Below are positions 10,054 through 18,770 of a stretch of DNA of 64,000 nt, piece after piece. Source of the stretch: Bradyrhizobium lablabi (GTDB lineage Bacteria; Pseudomonadota; Alphaproteobacteria; Rhizobiales; Xanthobacteraceae); contig NZ_JAFCJK010000003.1 in assembly GCF_018131005.1 (NCBI RefSeq), positions 604,474 through 668,473 on the forward strand, read 5' to 3'. Under the pieces are notes generated by a model. It ran no database searches. It was given only the letters and a program-made list of their open reading frames with translations, and had not been told where the DNA came from. The stretch's first letter is position 1, and the number at the start of each line of letters is the position of its first letter. A program made the translations under genes and the position numbers.

Positions 10054-10344
10054 ATGCGCCCCATGCGTCCGTTCAACTTTAATACGTCCGCCGAGCTTTT
10101 CCCCGCTGCGATCCGAAAGAAGAAGCGGGCCGGCTTCGCCTATCGCCGTTTCGGCACTGCCGCCGAAGCCGTGCGTTTTGCGATGGAAGAGTTGCCGGCG
10201 GATTCACTGAACGGCGCCTATCTGCAGGTCGAGGAAGCACGCTTCGACCAAAACGGCATCCGCTCGCTCTATGAGAGCGAGGCATTTCCGCTACCGCGCC
10301 GTCCGCGCACTGCTCAGCCCCAGACCGACGCCGACGCGGCGTAG
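10054..10344 (+). CDS. Conserved hypothetical protein, 96 residues
   Basis: A small basic, soluble protein without signal peptide or membrane segment. It has a core F-P-A-A-I-R-K-K-K-R-A-G-F-A-Y-R-R-F-G-T-A-A-E-A-V-R-F-A-M-E-E-L, predicted mostly helical, and I recognise no named domain. The ATG at 10054 (AAGAGG upstream) is preferred to the in-frame ATG at 9973, whose extra 27 codons look like leader sequence. The AT-rich stretch at 9851-9960 probably holds the promoter. A strong terminator follows the stop, so this is a single-gene unit. Function unknown. Confidence 0.7.
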   Translation: MRPMRPFNFNTSAELFPAAIRKKKRAGFAYRRFGTAAEAVRFAMEELPADSLNGAYLQVEEARFDQNGIRSLYESEAFPLPRRPRTAQPQTDADAA

Positions 10345-10369
10345 GCTTTTCTCTCTTCCTCACGAAAAT

Positions 10370-10400
10370 GCCCCCGGACCTGTCCGGGGGCTTTTGTTTT
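10370..10400 (+). terminator. Rho-independent terminator after the 96-residue gene
   Basis: Stem GCCCCCGGAC / GTCCGGGGGC with almost no spare loop, followed by CTTTTGTTTT. It lies 26 bp after the stop at 10344. The converging DUF4112 gene ends at 10416 and could use the same stem from the other side, where ATTTTC follows. Confidence 0.88.
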
Positions 10401-10415
10401 TGGATCCCTCGCCTC

Positions 10416-10952
10416 TTACAGCCTTGGCTGCTTGTCGAGCCAGCGGCGCAGTAGCCGCACATTGCGGACGTTGGCGCGGAACACGACGTCGAAGGCGTCG
10501 CCCGCGACCGGAACAAGGCCGACCATGCCATCCACGGCGACATTGGCCAGCATACGCGCGGTGATGTGCCAGGGCGCACCGAGCGCGCGGGCCTCGCGGA
10601 CCAGCCACAGCGAGATCGCCGTCGTGATGATGTCGCCGATCACGGGGATCAAGCCGATCAGCCCGTCGATGCCGTAGCGGACTTTGGTGCCCGGAACGAT
10701 GAAGGCGACGTCGAGCAGCTTTGCGATCGCCTCCAGCCGCGCCAGCCGCTGCTCGCGCGTCAGATCACCGAAGGGATTTGCGGCGGACTTGCCGAAATCC
10801 ACGCGAAAGCTCTCGAAGCGCTGAAACGGCGAAGCCTCGGGAATCTCGCGCCCGTCCTGATCGATCACCTTGCCGCGCGCCTGCGCACCGCCGAAAGGCG
10901 GCCGCGATCGGGTGCGATTGGGCGTAAGAATGTCGTCGTTGGTCATCGCCAT
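10416..10952 (-). CDS. DUF4112 family membrane protein
   Basis: A 178-residue protein matching the DUF4112 pattern: L-A-x-L-L-D near residue 80, I-P-G-T, Y-G-I-D-G-L-I-G-L-I-P-V-I-G-D near residue 93 and a second P-V-A-G-D-A-F-D-V-V-F-R-A-N segment near residue 150. The two G-L-x-P-V-x-G-D segments flank hydrophobic stretches that are probably membrane-associated. The N-terminal ~60 residues are polar. The function of this family is unknown. Converges with the preceding plus-strand gene. Confidence 0.85.
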   Translation of the reverse strand: MAMTNDDILTPNRTRSRPPFGGAQARGKVIDQDGREIPEASPFQRFESFRVDFGKSAANPFGDLTREQRLARLEAIAKLLDVAFIVPGTKVRYGIDGLIGLIPVIGDIITTAISLWLVREARALGAPWHITARMLANVAVDGMVGLVPVAGDAFDVVFRANVRNVRLLRRWLDKQPRL

Positions 10953-11455
10953 TCAAATGGTAGCGCAAATGACCCGCGCAAGCCGCGTCAGATTACCGCT
11001 GCGTCATCTGCGGCTCTGAAGACACGTCGCCTGTGGTGGCGATACAGGCGACCATCGTCATCGTGCCGGCGGAAACCGGGGCCCATGACCGCCGGCCGTC
11101 CACTGAGTAGCTTGATCCATTTTCGGCGGGGACGCGATGAATCATCTGGTCGAGGAAATTCGACACATCCCTCGTGCTGTGGATGTTTAGCCGTGCCGAT
11201 CGTGCCGGTAGCGCAAAGAGTTTCACCGTCCGTATTTCATTTACATCATATGCGCCATGGCCCTTTACATGGGTGCCGCCGGGATCGCACGCTCCGGCGT
11301 GAAGCGGAAATTGGCAAGAGGACAGCACCATGATGCGGAGTGCAGTCTGCCTCGCATTGCGGACGCTTGATGTAAAGCGATGGCCCCCGGCCCTCATTCG
11401 CGCTACAATCGAGGGGCCATAGAGGTGGATTTCAAGCAGCCATGGAGAAGCATGC
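10953..11455. other. 503-bp intergenic region with a degenerate dispersed repeat
   Basis: No convincing gene on either strand. About 11035-11110 resembles, by eye, the translated signature of a common Bradyrhizobium intergenic repeat (a spurious D-G-R-R-S-W-A-P frame on the minus strand). The rest probably holds the divergent promoters of the DUF4112 and DUF1269 genes, but I cannot assign -35/-10 boxes with confidence. Confidence 0.5.
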
Positions 11456-11971
11456 ATGAGTGATCTTGTCGTGATCGCATTTCCGACTGAGGCAAAAGCA
11501 GAGGAAGTTCGCCAGAAATTGCTGGCCATGCAAAAGGAGTACCTGATCGAACTGGGCGATGCAGTGATCGCCGTAAAGGACGCCAAAGGTGGCGTTAAGC
11601 TGAATCAGATGATCAACACCACGGCTGCCGGCGCGGTGTCGGGTGCGTTCTGGGGGACACTTATTGGCCTGATCTTCCTGATGCCGCTGGCTGGTGCCGC
11701 TCTGGGTGCGGCATCCGGCACACTCGGCGGATATCTCACCGACGTCGGCATCGATGACAAATGGATGAAAGAGACTGCCGCTGCCATCCAACCGGGAACG
11801 GCCGCCCTCTTCGTCCTGGTGCGCAAGGTGACGGCAGACAAGGTGCTCGAGGGCCTCAAGGGAGAAGGCGGAACGATCTTGAAGACGTCTCTCGATCACA
11901 CCAAGGAGGCAGCGTTACAAGCGGCGCTGGCTGGCGTCCAGGCGGCTGTCCCGTCTTCACCGCCCGCATGA
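11456..11971 (+). CDS. DUF1269 domain membrane protein
   Basis: A 171-residue protein with the DUF1269 layout: an N-terminal ferredoxin-like part (M-S-D-L-V-V-I-A-F-P, E-A-K-A-E-E-V-R), a central glycine/alanine-rich hydrophobic region at about residues 60-97 with G-A-F-W-G-T-L-I-G-L-I-F, then D-x-G-I-D-D-K-W-M-K-E and an A-L-F-V-L-V-R-K-V segment. Family members are membrane proteins of unknown function. GGAG lies eight bases before the ATG. The stop codon is inside the start of a dispersed repeat. Confidence 0.85.
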   Translation: MSDLVVIAFPTEAKAEEVRQKLLAMQKEYLIELGDAVIAVKDAKGGVKLNQMINTTAAGAVSGAFWGTLIGLIFLMPLAGAALGAASGTLGGYLTDVGIDDKWMKETAAAIQPGTAALFVLVRKVTADKVLEGLKGEGGTILKTSLDHTKEAALQAALAGVQAAVPSSPPA

Positions 11972-12060
11972 TCCGGAAAAGGGTGTAACGGGTTTCCCCC
12001 GCGACAAACGCGGAGGGTTTGCGCGGAGCTTATCCTCAAACAAAAGCTGGAGCGCGATGA
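11966..12060. repeat. Dispersed intergenic repeat, family 2 (copy 1)
   Basis: Starts with GCATGATCCGGAAAAGG, continues through a TTTCCCC block and a TTTGCGCGGAG block, and ends near GCGCGATGA. The same order of blocks occurs at 33465-33550, and a related element with inverted GCATGATCC ends lies at 30310-30379. It supplies the stop codon of the upstream DUF1269 gene. Confidence 0.75.
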
Positions 12061-12115
12061 TGATTGATCGCGCTTCAGGCGAGATCGCACAACTGCGCAC
12101 GCTCTGCGTATTGGA

Positions 12116-12394
12116 TTATCGGACCCGACTAAATGCGGGACCGCCGCTTGCGTCCATATACATGCGGCGGATGTTCGCGTTGCTCATGCATGTAATCAGC
12201 CTCCGGTCACAGTAGAGCAGACATCTGTTCTGGGGCCCCCCTCCCCAGTCGCCCGCTCCCGCCGTCCTGGAAGCACATCTGCCTATGCAATTCGCGGCTC
12301 TGTCCTCACATTGGAACTGGTCCGCTGCTGCTGGTGAGCTGAGGAGCACACCGCTGCCGAGGAGGGTGATCGCGAGTAAAAGATACCGTGTCAT
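12116..12394 (-). CDS. Small secreted cysteine-rich protein with twin CX3C motif
   Basis: A 92-residue product with a clear signal peptide (residues 1-24, ending P-A-A-A-D). The mature part has exactly six cysteines at 29, 36, 40, 58, 62 and 69, spaced x6, x3, x17, x3, x6, i.e. mirror symmetric. Paired CX3C motifs of this kind elsewhere form disulfide-linked helical hairpins. The ATG at 12394 begins the signal peptide and has GGGAG upstream; an ATG six codons earlier is less likely. No recognised domain, and flanking genes give no functional hint. I infer an oxidised, periplasmic helical hairpin. Confidence 0.75.
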   Translation of the reverse strand: MTRYLLLAITLLGSGVLLSSPAAADQFQCEDRAANCIGRCASRTAGAGDWGGGPQNRCLLYCDRRLITCMSNANIRRMYMDASGGPAFSRVR

Positions 12395-12615
12395 GGTCCA
12401 ATCTCCCGACAAAGACGCAGAGCGCCACGCTATCTGGCCGCCTCGCTCATGGGTCTGTCCCGCAGCGGCGGTGCGGTCACGATGATAACACTTAAAGCCG
12501 TGCTTTGGCCATGTGACCGTCGAACTATCCAGTCAAATACAGCATGGCCCTGCACGACGTTCCGTGACGTCGGGCTTTAGCGCGATGACGATCGCTTCCA
12601 GCGGCGGGTGAGAAA

Positions 12616-13071
12616 TCAAAACGGCAGCGCCACGCCGGTCTTGATTTCCTTCAGGATCACGTTCGTGCGGACGTGACGGATGCCAGGGATGCGGAACATG
12701 AAGTCGTCGAGAAATCTGTTGTAAGCGTCCATGTCGCGCACGACGACGCGCAGGTGGTAGTCGGCGTCCCCGGTGGTCGCAAAGCACTCCAATACTTCGC
12801 GGCGCTCCATGACGCGCGAGACGAACTCCTCGACGAATTTCACATCATGCCGTTCCAGCGAGACGTGGAGGATCGCAGACGTGGCGAACCCGGCACGCTC
12901 GCGCGCGACCAGCGCCGAATAGCCTGCGATGACGCCGTGCTCCTCCAGCGCGCGGACCCGACGCCAGCAGGCCGAGGTCGACATGCCGACATTTTCCGCG
13001 AGTTGCTGATTGGTCGCGCGACCGTCTTTTTGCAGCTCGGCGAGGATTCTCTCATCCTGCGCTTCGACCAT
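12616..13071 (-). CDS. Lrp/AsnC family transcriptional regulator
   Basis: A 151-residue regulator. The N-terminal helix-turn-helix (D-E-R-I-L-A-E-L-Q-K-D-G-R-A-T-N with S-A-C-W-R-R-V-R-A-L-E at residues 32-42) is followed by the RAM/AsnC effector domain (G-D-A-D-Y-H-L-R-V-V near residue 102). It is divergent from the indolepyruvate oxidoreductase gene with 158 bp between, so it probably controls that gene and itself in response to an amino acid. Repeated CTACC/GGTAG half-sites lie in that gap. TTGGAG precedes the ATG. Confidence 0.92.
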   Translation of the reverse strand: MVEAQDERILAELQKDGRATNQQLAENVGMSTSACWRRVRALEEHGVIAGYSALVARERAGFATSAILHVSLERHDVKFVEEFVSRVMERREVLECFATTGDADYHLRVVVRDMDAYNRFLDDFMFRIPGIRHVRTNVILKEIKTGVALPF

Positions 13072-13087
13072 GGATACACTCCAAGTT

Positions 13088-13169
13088 GGTAGAGTCTACC
13101 GTACGGCGGACCAATACGCAATGATCTACCGCAAATGGTTCCATCGGGGGAACGGATAGGTATGACCTA
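13088..13169. promoter_or_regulatory. Putative Lrp-type operator cluster
   Basis: Two short inverted repeats lie between the divergent Lrp gene and oxidoreductase gene: GGTAGA-G-TCTACC at 13088-13100, 16 bp from the regulator's start, and TAGGT-ATG-ACCTA at 13157-13169. A further CTACC half-site lies near 13125. The repetition of one half-site fits Lrp-type multi-site binding; the assignment is inference. Confidence 0.5.
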
Positions 13170-13229
13170 CCAGGCATCGGGGCGTAGCGTTGTCAGTCGA
13201 GAGAATATTGCGACCAGCGAGCGTCAGTC

Positions 13230-16200
13230 ATGGGCACGATGCCAGCACTCGACACCTACCAGCTCTCCGACCGCTACACGCGCGAACATGGCCGCGTCTT
13301 CCTCACGGGCACGCAGGCGATCGTCCGCATCGCACTCGAGCAAGCCAGGCGCGATCGCGCTGCCGGGCTGAGCACCGCCGGATTGATCTCGGGCTACCGG
13401 GGCTCGCCGCTCGGCGGCGTCGATCTCGAACTCTGGAAGATCAGGCAGCAATTGAAGGACAGCCGTATCGAATTCCTACCCGCGGTGAACGAGGACCTGG
13501 CTGCGACCGCCGTGCTCGGTTCGCAGCAGGTGGAGACGCAAAGCGACCGCGAGGTCGACGGCGTGTTCGGGCTTTGGTACGGCAAGGGGCCCGGCGTCGA
13601 TCGTTCCGGCGACGCACTGAAACATGGCAACGCTTACGGCTCCTCGCCGCATGGCGGCGTGCTGGTGGTCGCCGGAGACGACCATGGCTGCGTATCCTCG
13701 TCGATGCCGCACCAGTCCGATGTCGCCTTCATGAGCTGGTTCATGCCGACGCTGCATCCGGCCGATGTCAGTGAATATCTCGCGTTCGGCGAATATGGCT
13801 ACGCGCTGAGCCGCTTCTCCGGCATGTGGGTCGGCTTCAAGGCAATTTCGGAGATCGTGGAATCGGGCGCCTCGGTGGAGTTGCGCGCGCCACGTCTGTT
13901 CGCGCGGCCGGATTTCGTGCCGCCGGCTGGCGGCCTGCATTATCGCTGGCCGGATCTGCCGGGTCCGCAGATCGAGGAGCGGCTGGAGGCGAAGAAGCAT
14001 GCGGTCTACGCCTTTGCAAAAGCGAATCCGATTGACCGCCACATCTACGACATTCCGGATGCGACCTACGGCATCGTCACCACGGGCAAGGCTCATCTCG
14101 ATCTGATGGAAGCGCTGCGGCTGGTCGGACTTGATGAAGCCGCCTGCCGCCGCTTCGGGATCGACGTTTACAAGGTCGGCATGGTGTGGCCACTGGCGCT
14201 GCACGACGCGATGGAGTTCGTGAAAGGCAAGCGCGAGATCCTCGTGGTCGAGGAGAAGCGTGGCATCATCGAAAGCCAGTTCAAGGAATATTTCTATGAC
14301 TATCCCGGCGCCAAGCCGGAGCGCATGGTCGGCAAGCATGACGAGGCCGGCGCGCGGCTGATTTCCTGGATCGGCGAACTCTCGCCATGCATGCTCGCAG
14401 GAGTATTGGCGCGGCGGCTCGATCCGATGTTTCCGGAACTGCAGCTTGCACGCCGCGTCGTCGCGTTGGCGCCGGAAGAGGAGCGCTTGATCGCGGTGCC
14501 GGGCGCGACGCGCACGCCGTATTTCTGTTCCGGCTGCCCGCACAACACGTCCACAAAGGTGCCTGAAGGCTCCAAAGCGCTGGCCGGGATCGGCTGTCAC
14601 TTCATGGCAAGCTGGATGGACCGCGAGACCTCGTCGCTGATCCAGATGGGCGGCGAGGGCGTCAACTGGGCGGCGTCGTCAAGATTCACGGGCAACAAAC
14701 ACATCTTTCAGAACCTCGGCGAAGGTACCTACTACCACTCCGGCTCGATGGCGATCCGGCAGGCGATCGCGGCCGGGGCCAACATCACCTACAAGATCCT
14801 GTTCAACGATGCGGTCGCGATGACCGGCGGTCAGCCTGTCGACGGTCCCATCAGCGTGCAGGCGATCGCGCACAGCGTCCGCGCCGAGGGCGTGGCGCGC
14901 ATCGCGCTGGTCTCGGACAATCCCGCGCAGTTCTCGCCCGCAGATTTGCCCGGCGGCGTCACCATCCATCCGCGCGAGGAGATGGATACCGTGCAGCGCG
15001 AGCTCCGCGACATTCCCGGCGTCACCGTGCTGATCTACCAGCAGACCTGCGCCACCGAGAAACGCCGCCGCCGCAAGCGCGGGCAGATCGCGGATCCCCC
15101 GCGCTTTGCCTATATCAACGATCTCGTCTGCGAGGGCTGTGGCGATTGCTCGGTCGAGTCCAATTGCCTGAGCGTCGAGCCGAAGGCGACGCCATTCGGC
15201 CGCAAGCGCAGGATCAACCTTTCGACCTGCAACAAGGACTTTTCCTGCCTCAACGGCTTCTGCCCAAGCTTTGTGACCATCGAAGGCGGCAGGCGGCGCG
15301 CGAAGACCGCAAGCGGGATCGATCCTTTGACACGTGCCGCGACGCTGCCGAAGCCGGAGCTTGCCGCGCTCGACCGGCCCTATGATCTGCTCGTCACCGG
15401 TGTCGGCGGCACCGGCGTGATCACCGTCGGCGCGCTGGTCGCGATGGCGGCGCATCTCGAGGCACGCGGCGTCTCGGTGCTCGACTTCACCGGTTTCGCA
15501 CAGAAATTCGGCCCCGTGCTGAGTTACCTGCGGCTGGCTGCGACGCCAGAGGCGTTGCATCAGGTGCGGATCGACCAGGGCGCGGCGGACGCGCTGATCG
15601 GCTGCGATCTGGTGGTCAGCTCAGCGGCCAAGGCGTCCGGCACCTATCGAAAGGGGATGCGCGCCGTGATCAACACCGCCGAGATGCCGACCGGCGATGT
15701 CGTGCGCTTCCGGGATGCCGACCTCGCCTCGCCGGTTCGCCTGCGCGCGCTCGCGCGGGTGATCGGCGCCGGCAACCTCACCACGATCGATGCCAATGCA
15801 CTGGCCGAGCGGCTGCTCGGCGACAGCGTCTATGCCAACATCATGATGCTCGGCTTCGCCTGGCAGCAGGGACTGGTGCCGGTGTCGCTTGCGGCATTGA
15901 CCCGCGCCATCGAACTCAACGATGTGACCATCGAACGCAACAAGCAGGCGCTGGCCTGGGGCCGGATCGCATTCGCTGACCCGGACTTTTTGCCGAAGGC
16001 CGATCAGGCGACACCAGACGCACAGGAAACGCTCGATCAGGTGATCGCGCGGCGCGCCGATTTTCTCACTGCATATCAGGACGCAGCCTACGCGGCGCGC
16101 TACCGGACGGCCGTCGATCGGGTGCGCCGTGCCGAGTCCACCCTTGGCGCCGAAACCCTCACCGATGCGGTGGCGCGCTCGCTGTTCAAGCTGATGGCCT

Positions 16201-16715
16201 ACAAGGACGAATATGAGGTGGCGCGGCTGCACATGGAAAGCGGCTTCCGCGACGAACTCAGGCGCGAATTTGACGGCGACTTCACCGTGACATACCACCT
16301 CGCGCCGCCGTTGCTGCCTGCGCGACGCGACGCGCGCGGACGACCGGTGAAGCGCGCCTTCGATCAGTGGATCGAGACGCCACTGCGCCTGCTCGCGCGG
16401 CTCAAGCGGCTACGCGGCACGCCGTTCGACTTGTTCGGCCACACGGCGGAGCGGCGGTCCGAGCGCGAGTTGATCGCCTGGTATGAGACGCTGATCGACA
16501 CCGTGCTCGGCAGGCTCGACGACAAGCGCCTGCCCGACCTTGTCGCGATCGCGAAGGCGCCGATGGAGATCAGGGGCTACGGCCCGGTGAAGGACGCCGC
16601 CATCGACAAGGTCAAGGCCGAGGTCGCGCTGTTGGCCGCGCGGCTCAATGCCGATCCGACGGAGACCGGTAACGGTTCAGGAACCGATCATCGCGCTACG
16701 CTTGGAGTGAGGTGA
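13230..16715 (+). CDS. Indolepyruvate ferredoxin oxidoreductase, fused alpha/gamma form
   Basis: A 1161-residue 2-oxoacid oxidoreductase that converts aryl-pyruvates such as indolepyruvate to acyl-CoA and CO2. The N-terminal pyrimidine domain (S-G-Y-R-G-S-P-L-G-G near residue 55) is followed by the TPP domain with G-G-E-G-V-N-W (~residue 473) and an N-D-A-V-A-M-T-G-G-Q segment. A [4Fe-4S] motif C-E-G-C-G-D-C-S-V-E-S-N-C begins at residue 634. The gamma domain starts near residue 720 (T-G-V-G-G-T-G-V-I). Length fits the fused proteobacterial form. The divergent Lrp regulator suggests induction by an amino acid. A second ATG at 13239 is an alternative start. Confidence 0.93.
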   Translation: MGTMPALDTYQLSDRYTREHGRVFLTGTQAIVRIALEQARRDRAAGLSTAGLISGYRGSPLGGVDLELWKIRQQLKDSRIEFLPAVNEDLAATAVLGSQQVETQSDREVDGVFGLWYGKGPGVDRSGDALKHGNAYGSSPHGGVLVVAGDDHGCVSSSMPHQSDVAFMSWFMPTLHPADVSEYLAFGEYGYALSRFSGMWVGFKAISEIVESGASVELRAPRLFARPDFVPPAGGLHYRWPDLPGPQIEERLEAKKHAVYAFAKANPIDRHIYDIPDATYGIVTTGKAHLDLMEALRLVGLDEAACRRFGIDVYKVGMVWPLALHDAMEFVKGKREILVVEEKRGIIESQFKEYFYDYPGAKPERMVGKHDEAGARLISWIGELSPCMLAGVLARRLDPMFPELQLARRVVALAPEEERLIAVPGATRTPYFCSGCPHNTSTKVPEGSKALAGIGCHFMASWMDRETSSLIQMGGEGVNWAASSRFTGNKHIFQNLGEGTYYHSGSMAIRQAIAAGANITYKILFNDAVAMTGGQPVDGPISVQAIAHSVRAEGVARIALVSDNPAQFSPADLPGGVTIHPREEMDTVQRELRDIPGVTVLIYQQTCATEKRRRRKRGQIADPPRFAYINDLVCEGCGDCSVESNCLSVEPKATPFGRKRRINLSTCNKDFSCLNGFCPSFVTIEGGRRRAKTASGIDPLTRAATLPKPELAALDRPYDLLVTGVGGTGVITVGALVAMAAHLEARGVSVLDFTGFAQKFGPVLSYLRLAATPEALHQVRIDQGAADALIGCDLVVSSAAKASGTYRKGMRAVINTAEMPTGDVVRFRDADLASPVRLRALARVIGAGNLTTIDANALAERLLGDSVYANIMMLGFAWQQGLVPVSLAALTRAIELNDVTIERNKQALAWGRIAFADPDFLPKADQATPDAQETLDQVIARRADFLTAYQDAAYAARYRTAVDRVRRAESTLGAETLTDAVARSLFKLMAYKDEYEVARLHMESGFRDELRREFDGDFTVTYHLAPPLLPARRDARGRPVKRAFDQWIETPLRLLARLKRLRGTPFDLFGHTAERRSERELIAWYETLIDTVLGRLDDKRLPDLVAIAKAPMEIRGYGPVKDAAIDKVKAEVALLAARLNADPTETGNGSGTDHRATLGVR

Positions 16716-16758
16716 CAGCCAGCCAACAACGACGGTCGCGAGCACGGCGCGAAACGCC

Positions 16759-17730
16759 CTACTCCGCCTTGATTCCGGCGTCCCGGATCACTTTGCGCCA
16801 GCGCGCCTCCTCGCCCGCGAAGTAACGGTCAAGCTCGGCCGGAGGCGCCGCGACCATCACGAGGCCCTCGTTGCCCCCGAGCTTTTTGAAGGCGTCCGAT
16901 TGCACGGCCCTGGCGGCCGACGCGTTGAGGCGAGTAATGATCTCAGCCGGCGTGTTCGCGGGCGCGTAAAGACCGTACCAGGCTTCCGCCGCATAACCTG
17001 GAACGCCCGCTTCCGACACGGTCGGCAGTTGCGGAAACGCCGCCGAGCGCTCTGCCGAAGTCACGGCGATCGCGCGTAGCTGACCAGCATCGACCAGCGC
17101 CGCGCAGCTTGCGACCGTCGTGAACATCACCTGGATCTGATCGCCGATCAGGTCCGATATCGCCGGCGCAGCGCCTTTGTAGGGCACGGTGGTGAGATTG
17201 ACCCCGGCCATGTGCTTGAACAGTTCGCCGGCAAGATGCGCGGAGGTGCCGGTGCCGTATGTACCGTAAGAAAGCTTTTCCGGGTCCGCCTTGGCTGCCG
17301 CGATCAGATCGGCGATCGATTTGACCGGCGAGGCCGGATTGACCACGACCACGTTGAAGGAGCGCGCAATCAGCGCGACCGGCGCAAAGTCCTTGTGCGC
17401 GTCATAGGGCAGCTTGCTGTAGAGGCTCGGATTGACGGCATTGGCAAATGTACCCATCAAGAGCGTGTAGCCGTCGGGCGCGCTGGTCGCGACGCCCTGC
17501 GTGCCGATGATGGTGCCGGCGCCTGGCTTGTTCTCGATGATGATGGAGACGCCGAGGTCCTTCTGCATCTCCTGCGCAAGTGTGCGCGCAACGACATCGG
17601 TGCCGCCGCCGGGCGCAAACGGCACCACGATCTTGATGAGGCGCTCGGGATAGCCGGCGAGGACCGGGGATTGCAGCAGCACGAATGCTGCAATCGCGAA
17701 CAGAATGGATGTCAGACACCGAAAGAGCAT
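16759..17730 (-). CDS. Bug/TctC family tripartite tricarboxylate transporter binding protein
   Basis: A 323-residue periplasmic binding protein with a signal peptide (about residues 1-25) and the Bug family signatures I-V-V-P-F-A-P-G-G-G-T-D-V-V-A-R near residue 34, G-A-G-T-I-I-G, P-D-G-Y-T-L-L and Y-G-T-Y-G-T-G-T-S-A-H-L. Such proteins capture carboxylates for TctAB-type carriers, but neither tctA nor tctB is nearby, which is common for orphan Bug proteins. Converges with the indolepyruvate oxidoreductase gene (43 bp apart). The ligand cannot be predicted. Confidence 0.9.
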   Translation of the reverse strand: MLFRCLTSILFAIAAFVLLQSPVLAGYPERLIKIVVPFAPGGGTDVVARTLAQEMQKDLGVSIIIENKPGAGTIIGTQGVATSAPDGYTLLMGTFANAVNPSLYSKLPYDAHKDFAPVALIARSFNVVVVNPASPVKSIADLIAAAKADPEKLSYGTYGTGTSAHLAGELFKHMAGVNLTTVPYKGAAPAISDLIGDQIQVMFTTVASCAALVDAGQLRAIAVTSAERSAAFPQLPTVSEAGVPGYAAEAWYGLYAPANTPAEIITRLNASAARAVQSDAFKKLGGNEGLVMVAAPPAELDRYFAGEEARWRKVIRDAGIKAE

Positions 17731-17858
17731 GAACGACCCCGCTCACAACAGCGTCTCTTTCATACACGCGCATGCCATGCAAGGAACGACGATCCGTCAT
17801 GACGCGGCAAGGAGCGCATGTGGGCACAGGGCGCCAGTGCGTACCCTACCTATCCGCA

Positions 17859-18770
17859 TCACGAATACGGATTGATCAGCTTCTGCTGCTCGGTGGCGTG
17901 GCGCACCAAAAGGTCGATGAAGATTCGTACCTTCGCCGACAGGTGATGGCGATGCGGGTAGACCGCATTCATCGTGAACTCGACCGGCCGGTATTCGGGC
18001 AGCAGGCGGACCAACTCGCCGGCTTCCAGTTCGTCGCGGACGAGGAAACCCGCCGCCAGAAAGACCCCGACGCCGGCAAGCGCGGCGAGCTTCAGCGTTT
18101 CGCCGCTGTTGGAGACGAGATTGCCCGAGATCTTGACCGACGCCGGTGTCCCCTTGCGGTCCATGAACCGCCATTCCTCGCCATAGGGGTAGCTGGCGTG
18201 GCGAAGGCAGTTGCGATTCCCGAGATCGGCGAGTTGTTCCGGTTTGCCGTGCTGCTCGATATACCCGTGCGAGCAGCACAGCACGTGCCGCCAGGTCGCG
18301 AGGCTGCGCACGATCAAGCTGGAATCGGGCGGCGGGATCATCCGCACCGCGAGGTCGATATTTTCGTCGATCATGTCGACGTTGCGCTCGCCGATCGCGA
18401 GGTCGACCTTGACCTCGGGATAGGACGCAAGGAACTGGGCTACCACCGGCGAGAGGAATTGGACGATGTGGGTGTTGGTGTAGATGCGCAGCGTGCCCCG
18501 CGGCACGGAGTGCAGTGCGCCGGCAATGTCGTCGGCCTGCTCGATATCGGAGAGGATCTGGATGCAGCGGTCATAATAGGCCCGGCCGACCTCGGTCAGG
18601 CTCACCTTGCGCGTGGTGCGATTGAGCAGCCGCACGCCGAGCCGGTCCTCCAGCGACTGGACGTGGTTGCTCACCATTGTCGTCGACATGTTGAGTTTGC
18701 GGGCGGCGGCAGAGAAGCCGCCGGAGTCGACGACCCGGCTGAACACTTCGAGACTGGTGAGGCGATCCAT
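17859..18770 (-). CDS. LysR family transcriptional regulator
   Basis: A 303-residue regulator. N-terminal winged helix-turn-helix (M-D-R-L-T-S-L-E-V-F, G-G-F-S-A-A-A-R-K-L at residues 17-26, Q-S-L-E-D-R-L-G-V-R-L-L) is followed by the periplasmic-binding-protein-like effector domain (L-R-I-Y-T-N near residue 96). The sequence type (M-D-R-L...L-N-R-T-T-R) is that of the CrgA/AaeR-like group. It is divergent from the efflux genes at 19305, 534 bp away, and 128 bp upstream of the Bug gene on the same strand, so either could be its target. Confidence 0.92.
   Translation of the reverse strand: MDRLTSLEVFSRVVDSGGFSAAARKLNMSTTMVSNHVQSLEDRLGVRLLNRTTRKVSLTEVGRAYYDRCIQILSDIEQADDIAGALHSVPRGTLRIYTNTHIVQFLSPVVAQFLASYPEVKVDLAIGERNVDMIDENIDLAVRMIPPPDSSLIVRSLATWRHVLCCSHGYIEQHGKPEQLADLGNRNCLRHASYPYGEEWRFMDRKGTPASVKISGNLVSNSGETLKLAALAGVGVFLAAGFLVRDELEAGELVRLLPEYRPVEFTMNAVYPHRHHLSAKVRIFIDLLVRHATEQQKLINPYS

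Noticed and set aside
10993..11586. A 197-codon minus-strand frame in the 503-bp gap
   Set aside because: It overlaps the start of the DUF1269 gene and includes the translated signature of a dispersed repeat; not a protein.
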